Below the pieces are notes generated by a model that saw only the letters and a program-made list of their open reading frames with translations, was not told where the DNA came from and did no database searches. 64,000 nucleotides of DNA from Anaerolineae bacterium. Lineage in GTDB: Bacteria; Chloroflexota; Anaerolineae; Caldilineales; Caldilineaceae. Shown here piece after piece: positions 59,909 through 64,000 of the stretch (positions within the stretch are counted from its first letter, which is position 1; each line of letters begins with the position of its first letter). The stretch spans positions 124,001 through 188,000 of the forward strand of contig JAUIHI010000001.1 in assembly GCA_030432295.1 (NCBI GenBank), written 5' to 3'. A program made the position numbers and the translations under genes.

Positions 59909-60247
59909 TTATGACAGGCTGGCGGGCAAAAGAAATGTGCTTTCGTCATCCCGGGGGAAGTCGATTACCTCTGCCACCGCGTTCCAATTGAGCGGGCCGT
60001 AGATGTGGGGAAAGAGATGTCCGTCGGATTCTTCCCAGCGCACTTCGGCTGTCACCAGCGGCTCGTCGATGCAGAGGACGACAAACGGGCCGCTCGCCTG
60101 GCGATAGAAGCGATTGGCCACCCAGACCAGCAGGTCGGGCGCGCCGGTGCAGTGCATAAAGCCTTCGCTTTCCAGGGTGTCGGCCCGAAATGGCTGGCTT
60201 CTGTCCTGGGCTGCATAGACGGCCTGGGGAAGAATGTGATAGATCAT
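59909..60247 (-). CDS. DUF952 family protein
   Basis: A 112-residue protein with the DUF952 pattern: MIYHILPQAVYAAQ, then ESEGFMHCTGAPDLLVWVANRFY, then LFPHIYGPLNWNAV. The function is not established; the family resembles glutathione S-transferase-related or ligand-binding folds by prediction. Its ATG overlaps the MBL-fold gene stop by four bases (GATCAT on the + strand), so the two are co-translated. Confidence 0.88.
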   Translation of the reverse strand: MIYHILPQAVYAAQDRSQPFRADTLESEGFMHCTGAPDLLVWVANRFYRQASGPFVVLCIDEPLVTAEVRWEESDGHLFPHIYGPLNWNAVAEVIDFPRDDESTFLLPASLS

Positions 60248-60897
60248 TTGGCTGCTGCTGCCGCCCCCACAAATGGATTGTGAATTCGTTCGTCACCGAT
60301 AGTAGTGGCAGACCCGTGGCCGGGATAGACCGCGTAGTCGTCGGGCAGGGTGAGGATTTGGCTGTGGATGCTCTGCAGCAGGGTAGGGCCATCGGCCAGA
60401 GGCAGGTCAAAACGGCCAATGCTGCCCTGAAAGAGGGTGTCGCCCCCGAAGACCATCCGCTCGGCGTGGTGGATGAAAATTACGTGGCCGGGCGCGTGGC
60501 CGGGCGTGAAGCGAACTTCCACTTCTTCCTCGCCAAAGGTGACGATTTGGCCGTGCTCCAGAAACTCGTCGGGATCGTCGATGGGGTCGATGTGGCTGCT
60601 CAACCAGAGGCTGACCCGTTCCGGCGCGTCGCGCAGGATGGGCAGATCGTCCCGGTGCAGGTGAAAGGTGGCCCCGGTGGCGTGGCGAATTGGATCGACG
60701 GCCATAATGTGATCGAAGTGGGCGTGGGTGTTGATGATCTTTTCGACGGTCAACCCCATCTTCTCGACCTGCTGGAGTATGGCACGGGGGTTGTCGCCGG
60801 GATCGATGACCACGCCCTGGCCGGTCACGTCACAGCCAAGAATATAGCAATTCTCTTCCAATAGACCCACAGTCAGGCCAGCCACTGTCAATCCCAT
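60244..60897 (-). CDS. Metallo-beta-lactamase fold hydrolase (glyoxalase II-like)
   Basis: A 217-residue MBL-fold enzyme with the HxHxDH zinc motif in NTHAHFDHI, a further His in FTPGHAPGHVIF, the bridging Asp in GGDTLF and a last His in YPGHGSATT. These match YcbL/GloB-type thioesterases and persulfide dioxygenases. The substrate is likely a thioester or related compound. A canonical AAAGGAGCG site lies just upstream. Confidence 0.9.
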   Translation of the reverse strand: MGLTVAGLTVGLLEENCYILGCDVTGQGVVIDPGDNPRAILQQVEKMGLTVEKIINTHAHFDHIMAVDPIRHATGATFHLHRDDLPILRDAPERVSLWLSSHIDPIDDPDEFLEHGQIVTFGEEEVEVRFTPGHAPGHVIFIHHAERMVFGGDTLFQGSIGRFDLPLADGPTLLQSIHSQILTLPDDYAVYPGHGSATTIGDERIHNPFVGAAAAAK

Positions 60898-60922
60898 CGG
60901 GTGCGCTCCTTTGCAAAATGAA

Positions 60923-60955
60923 AGAAGTTCGACTTTTCAGAAAAGTCGAACTTCT
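60923..60955. terminator. Hairpin between HxlR and MBL genes
   Basis: AGAAGTTCGACTTTT, a short loop and the complementary AAAAGTCGAACTTCT form a near-perfect stem. It is almost identical to 6827-6860, 54 kb away. Confidence 0.75.
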
Positions 60956-60963
60956 GCTACTTG

Positions 60964-61320
60964 TCAGTCACAGTCCAGACATTCGTCCTGACAAAGCCAG
61001 CGGTTGCCCCAGTTGGAGACTTCCCGGATGATCGGTGTCAACTCCCGCCCCATTTCGGTCAGGCTATACTCCACGTGGGGGGGGATCGAACTGATCTGCA
61101 CCCGGCTGACGACGCCCTCATCCTCCAGCATCTTCAGACGGCTGCTGAGTGTGCTGGGGTTGACGCCGCCCAACTCCTCCTGCAATTCGCAGAAGCGTTT
61201 GCAGCGGGAATCGAGCAGGTGGTGGACGATTTGCAGCGTCCATTTCTGCCCCACAATCCGGGCCGCGGATTCAACGGGGCAGACCTTCAGTTCGGGGAGC
61301 GCTAGTGTGTCGTGGTTCAT
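60964..61320 (-). CDS. HxlR-family transcriptional regulator with extra cysteines
   Basis: A 118-residue winged-helix protein. The HxlR core is CPVESAARIVGQKWTLQIV, then NPSTLSSRLKMLEDEGVV, then VEYSLTEMGREL. Cys14 is at the position used for redox or aldehyde sensing in several members. In addition the C-terminus ends C-x3-C-x2-C (Cys110, Cys114, Cys117), which could bind a metal or cluster with Cys14. It probably controls itself and the MBL/DUF952 pair downstream. Confidence 0.9.
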   Translation of the reverse strand: MNHDTLALPELKVCPVESAARIVGQKWTLQIVHHLLDSRCKRFCELQEELGGVNPSTLSSRLKMLEDEGVVSRVQISSIPPHVEYSLTEMGRELTPIIREVSNWGNRWLCQDECLDCD

Positions 61321-61419
61321 CGCCTGTCTTCCTGTCTTGCCCGGCGGGGAGGCAGCAACCCCGCCATTTCTCGTTCGTCTGCCTGTGGCCTGGGCGATTC
61401 CCCAGCCACTACAACAAGT

Positions 61420-61448
61420 ATAGTACTACGTCTGGTCGGTGATGTCAA
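61420..61448 (-). promoter_or_regulatory. Promoter of the HxlR gene
   Basis: On the - strand TTGACA (61443-61448) and TACTAT (61420-61425) are 17 bases apart, about 100 bases before the ATG. No gene is visible in 61321-61645. Confidence 0.65.
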
Positions 61449-61480
61449 TTGGATCGGGGACGTTTCGCATATCCCAAATT

Positions 61481-61527
61481 CGGGAGATCAGACGTGGCAG
61501 GTTTCAGAAAACCTGCCACGTCTCCCG
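61481..61527. repeat. Hairpin upstream of the HxlR promoter
   Basis: GACGTGGCAGGTTT and AAACCTGCCACGTC form a 14-base stem, extended outward by GGGAGA/TCTCCC with one bulge. Confidence 0.7.
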
Positions 61528-61567
61528 TTATGCGGATGTACCCAGGAGCGCTTGTGCGCTCTCAATA

Positions 61568-61601
61568 GCAGAGGGGAAACGGCCAGTCGTTTCCCCTCTG
61601 C
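61568..61601 (-). terminator. Terminator of the secreted PPC-domain gene
   Basis: GCAGAGGGGAAACG and CGTTTCCCCTCTGC form a 14-base stem around a 6-base loop, 44 bases downstream of the - strand stop at 61646. Confidence 0.7.
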
Positions 61602-61645
61602 CTGAACAACCCACATGTGTTTACGGATGATTTTCCGCTGCCAGA

Positions 61646-63955
61646 CTACGGCAGACCCACCATCAGGTTATCGAAGATTGCCGTGACAGTATCGGTTGTA
61701 GATTTCGAGCTTCCTGCCTCAAAACCGTAACCGCCCGCCACCGCTTCCACTGTCACACTGCCCAACAACGTACCATTGGCATGGGCAGAGATTGTATCGC
61801 CGACGCAGCCCAGCGTCAGCGCATTGACCGCTCCTTTCGTGGTGTCGATTGCTTCGTTCACTGTCCAGTCGGAAAGCACGGTTACATCCCCACCGCTTAC
61901 CTGACCGATGACAAAATCGCCTGCAGGGCTGATGTCGGCGTAGAAGTAGCCGTCTTCGGTGGAGCGGCATACCAGGCCGGCATAGGCAGTCGGGTCTTCA
62001 GGCGTAAACGCGATGTCTGCGTCCAGGCGGATATCGGCGTAGGCATTGTCTTCTTGCAGCACCGAGCGATAGATGCCGGGGTCCACCGTAATCTGATAAG
62101 TGCCGTCGACGTAGCCGTAGGTGCCATTCTCCTCGTCTGTGTCCCAGCCGCTGGCAGGGTCAGAGAAACCATCAAAGATTCGCGCCCTTAGTACCACCGT
62201 TCCTCCGCTGGCGATGCTTCCCTGGTCCGTCTTGCCCGCATTGGGTTCACCCAGGAGTGTAGCCGGATCTTCCACCCGCACCAGCAGGCCGAAATCGCCT
62301 CCCTCGCCGTAGGCTTTCACCCGCACTTCGAAGATACCCGCCTCGGCCCCGGCCTGGCTGACGATTTCGGAGGATCCCAGTGATGCGCTGGTGAGGTCGT
62401 GAACCCGTGTACCGTTGTCCGCGAATTGAACGACGGACAGGTCCAGATCGGCCGCGTCTTCGCTGACAATCAGCACAGAGATAAGCTGGCCTGGATCGTC
62501 CACCGCGAATCCATAGACGATAAAACCGTCATCGTCAATCGTTTGGGCGAACATCCGATTGACTTCCATTAGCCCAACACCGGCAATTTCGTCGGCCAGA
62601 ATCGTGTAATCAGCCGCGCCGGTATAGCTGAGCACCTGAATGTAATAGTCACCGTCGCCAGGGGCCACCAGAATCACTTCCTCGTTGGGGCCGGTTGCCG
62701 TGCTGGACCACTGGTCCAGGGGCTGGGCGACGCCCACATGCAGATCGATGTCCGTATCTTCCGCATCGGATGTGAGGGTGACACGCACGAACTGGCCTGC
62801 TGCCACATCCTCCAGCCGGTAGTACTGCACGCCCCCATCTTCCACCGCTCCTTCGGTTGGCTCGCCCCATTCCAGGGAAAGGATGGGTGCGCCAGCCACA
62901 CCTTCGGCGCTCAGTGTGTAGTCTGCGTCCAGGCCGTCGTAGCTGGTGACGATCACATAATAGTCCCCAGGCAGCAACGCGTCGGTCGTGGCAGAGAGTG
63001 AGCCGTCATCCTGGCTATCAGCATAGGTGGTGTAATTTCCATCCTCATACCGGTCGGAAATCACCATCGAAAGATCGGCTTCCGTGCCCTCTGCCGGGGT
63101 AAGGGTGACCGTCACATCGTCGTATACATCGTCCAGATGCAGGCGGAAGAGTTGGTTCTTGGCGTCGGAGGCCAGGGTTGCCTCGATAGTTCCGCCCAGT
63201 TCCAACTGCACAGGCGCGCCCGCCAGGAAGACGATCAATGTAAACTCGGATCGGCGTTCCCAGGCATCTACAGTCAGGCCATAGACGCCCCCTTCGCTGT
63301 AGAAGCGAACCATATCCGCGTCATCGCTGCTGACATATTCAGAGACGCTGTCGCCGTCGACCGATATGGAGAAGCTGTCACCCTCCCGGGCCTGGAAGAA
63401 GAGCAGCACCTCCTGGGGATAGCCTACATCCGGGATGTTGAGGGTGGCGTAGCGGGTGTCGCTGACATCCGTCTCGAAGTAGACGCTACCGGCATAGAGT
63501 CGGCCCGGCGAACGATCGTCGTCGCTCATTGTGCCGATCGTCCCCAGGAGAAAGAAGCTGAGATCCTCGTCGGCCAGTGCGGTCACTTCAATTGTATATT
63601 CGCCAGCGTCCAGGGCAATTGGGTCCATTGCCAGGGGGCCTTCGTAGACGGATTCGCCCTGCTCATCGAAGATAGCCGCGCTGAAGCTCGTCGCGGCCTC
63701 CACATCGTCCGGGCTGATCATATAGTCGCCATCTTCGGACAGATAGACGACATAGGCAAAGAGATCGCCTTCGGCTGCCTCCTGCTGGACATATTCGCCC
63801 AATGTAAGTGGGGTAGCCTCCTCCTGCGCTGTAACCGTCTCCATCTCTCTGGCCTGAATCGTGCCTGGAAGAGAGGAAAAGACGAGTGCCATCAGCATCA
63901 GCGCGGAAAGCCATCTTCGCATATTCAGTTGTTTGGTACTTGGGTCTGTCTGCAT
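61646..63955 (-). CDS. Large secreted protein with PPC-like domains and a C-terminal LamG-like domain
   Basis: A 769-residue exported, very acidic protein. A signal peptide (MRRWLSALMLMALVFSSLPG, residues 12-31) precedes several beta-sandwich repeats resembling bacterial pre-peptidase C-terminal domains, each with a D-AGEYTI or GDYYVIVTSYDG-type strand. The last 190 residues (from FDGFSDPASGWDTDEENG) resemble 3-keto-disaccharide hydrolase/LamG folds. No protease or hydrolase catalytic motif is seen, so it is probably a surface adhesin or binding protein. GAGGTG lies 5 bases before the ATG; its promoter lies outside the window. Confidence 0.8.
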   Translation of the reverse strand: MQTDPSTKQLNMRRWLSALMLMALVFSSLPGTIQAREMETVTAQEEATPLTLGEYVQQEAAEGDLFAYVVYLSEDGDYMISPDDVEAATSFSAAIFDEQGESVYEGPLAMDPIALDAGEYTIEVTALADEDLSFFLLGTIGTMSDDDRSPGRLYAGSVYFETDVSDTRYATLNIPDVGYPQEVLLFFQAREGDSFSISVDGDSVSEYVSSDDADMVRFYSEGGVYGLTVDAWERRSEFTLIVFLAGAPVQLELGGTIEATLASDAKNQLFRLHLDDVYDDVTVTLTPAEGTEADLSMVISDRYEDGNYTTYADSQDDGSLSATTDALLPGDYYVIVTSYDGLDADYTLSAEGVAGAPILSLEWGEPTEGAVEDGGVQYYRLEDVAAGQFVRVTLTSDAEDTDIDLHVGVAQPLDQWSSTATGPNEEVILVAPGDGDYYIQVLSYTGAADYTILADEIAGVGLMEVNRMFAQTIDDDGFIVYGFAVDDPGQLISVLIVSEDAADLDLSVVQFADNGTRVHDLTSASLGSSEIVSQAGAEAGIFEVRVKAYGEGGDFGLLVRVEDPATLLGEPNAGKTDQGSIASGGTVVLRARIFDGFSDPASGWDTDEENGTYGYVDGTYQITVDPGIYRSVLQEDNAYADIRLDADIAFTPEDPTAYAGLVCRSTEDGYFYADISPAGDFVIGQVSGGDVTVLSDWTVNEAIDTTKGAVNALTLGCVGDTISAHANGTLLGSVTVEAVAGGYGFEAGSSKSTTDTVTAIFDNLMVGLP

Positions 63956-64000
63956 AGATACACCTCGATGTGGGTAAAAAGGGACAAGTGTAGATGCGCA

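Noticed and set aside
59668-59949. Small frame upstream of ccmA
   Set aside because: It overlaps the ccmA N-terminus in another frame, has no ribosome-binding site and no membrane or conserved segment.

Overview
The window is a GC-rich, gene-dense bacterial chromosome segment with no rRNA, CRISPR array or prophage. The organism is most likely a Chloroflexota bacterium near Caldilineae/Anaerolineae. That is an inference from the ruvC/ruvA/yebC/efp cluster, BMP-type ABC transporters, HybA/HybB-like electron-transfer modules with multihaem cytochromes, the split CcmABCD system, and a secreted PPC/LamG-like protein. It has not been checked by any search.

Layout. 1-4.0 kb: sugar-acid catabolism (DapA-family aldolase, mandelate-racemase/enolase-family dehydratase, MFS exporter). 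4.1-11.3 kb: a respiratory module. A MITE-like element sits directly upstream of a NarL-type two-component pair. Then come two convergent cytochrome operons, each headed by a related mini membrane protein: an octahaem cytochrome on the + strand, and a heptahaem cytochrome, Tat FeS protein and NrfD-type quinol anchor on the - strand. 11.3-12.0 kb: a non-coding gap with a second MITE-like element. 12-23 kb: carbohydrate and small-acid catabolism (epimerase, GH4, amidohydrolase, amidase, esterase, hydroxyacid dehydrogenase, PhyH oxygenase, heparinase II/III). A VapBC-like toxin-antitoxin pair and a REP-associated tyrosine transposase with three REP-like double hairpins are embedded in it. 23-25 kb: Uma2 nuclease, APH-fold kinase and tRNA-Thr. 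25-30.3 kb: a nucleoside-type BMP ABC transporter. 30.4-35.7 kb (- strand): efp, ruvA, an OmpR-type regulator, ruvC, yebC, pyrG. 36-45 kb (- strand): P1 peptidase operon, two aldo-keto reductases, NUDIX, and larB-larE-larC for the nickel-pincer cofactor. 45-48.5 kb: tRNA-Pro, a di-haem peroxidase fused to a beta-helix, and a lipoprotein cytochrome. 48.7-54 kb (+ strand): GMC oxidoreductase, nucleotidyltransferase-like protein, PHP phosphoesterase, alr, nth. 54-60 kb (- strand): rpsT, DUF2085, glutaredoxin-like protein, TlpA, a CcdA that looks circularly permuted, ccmDCBA. 60-64 kb (- strand): DUF952, MBL hydrolase, HxlR regulator and a large secreted PPC-domain protein.

The cytochrome genes, the Ccm haem exporter and the CcdA/TlpA thiol pathway form one physiological theme: making and using c-type cytochromes. 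The second theme is uptake and breakdown of sugars, sugar acids and amides.

The most striking non-coding feature is that nearly every gene junction carries a long, near-perfect inverted repeat. Several belong to families repeated within the window, and some have spread into coding sequence (LarC linker, Alr N-terminus).
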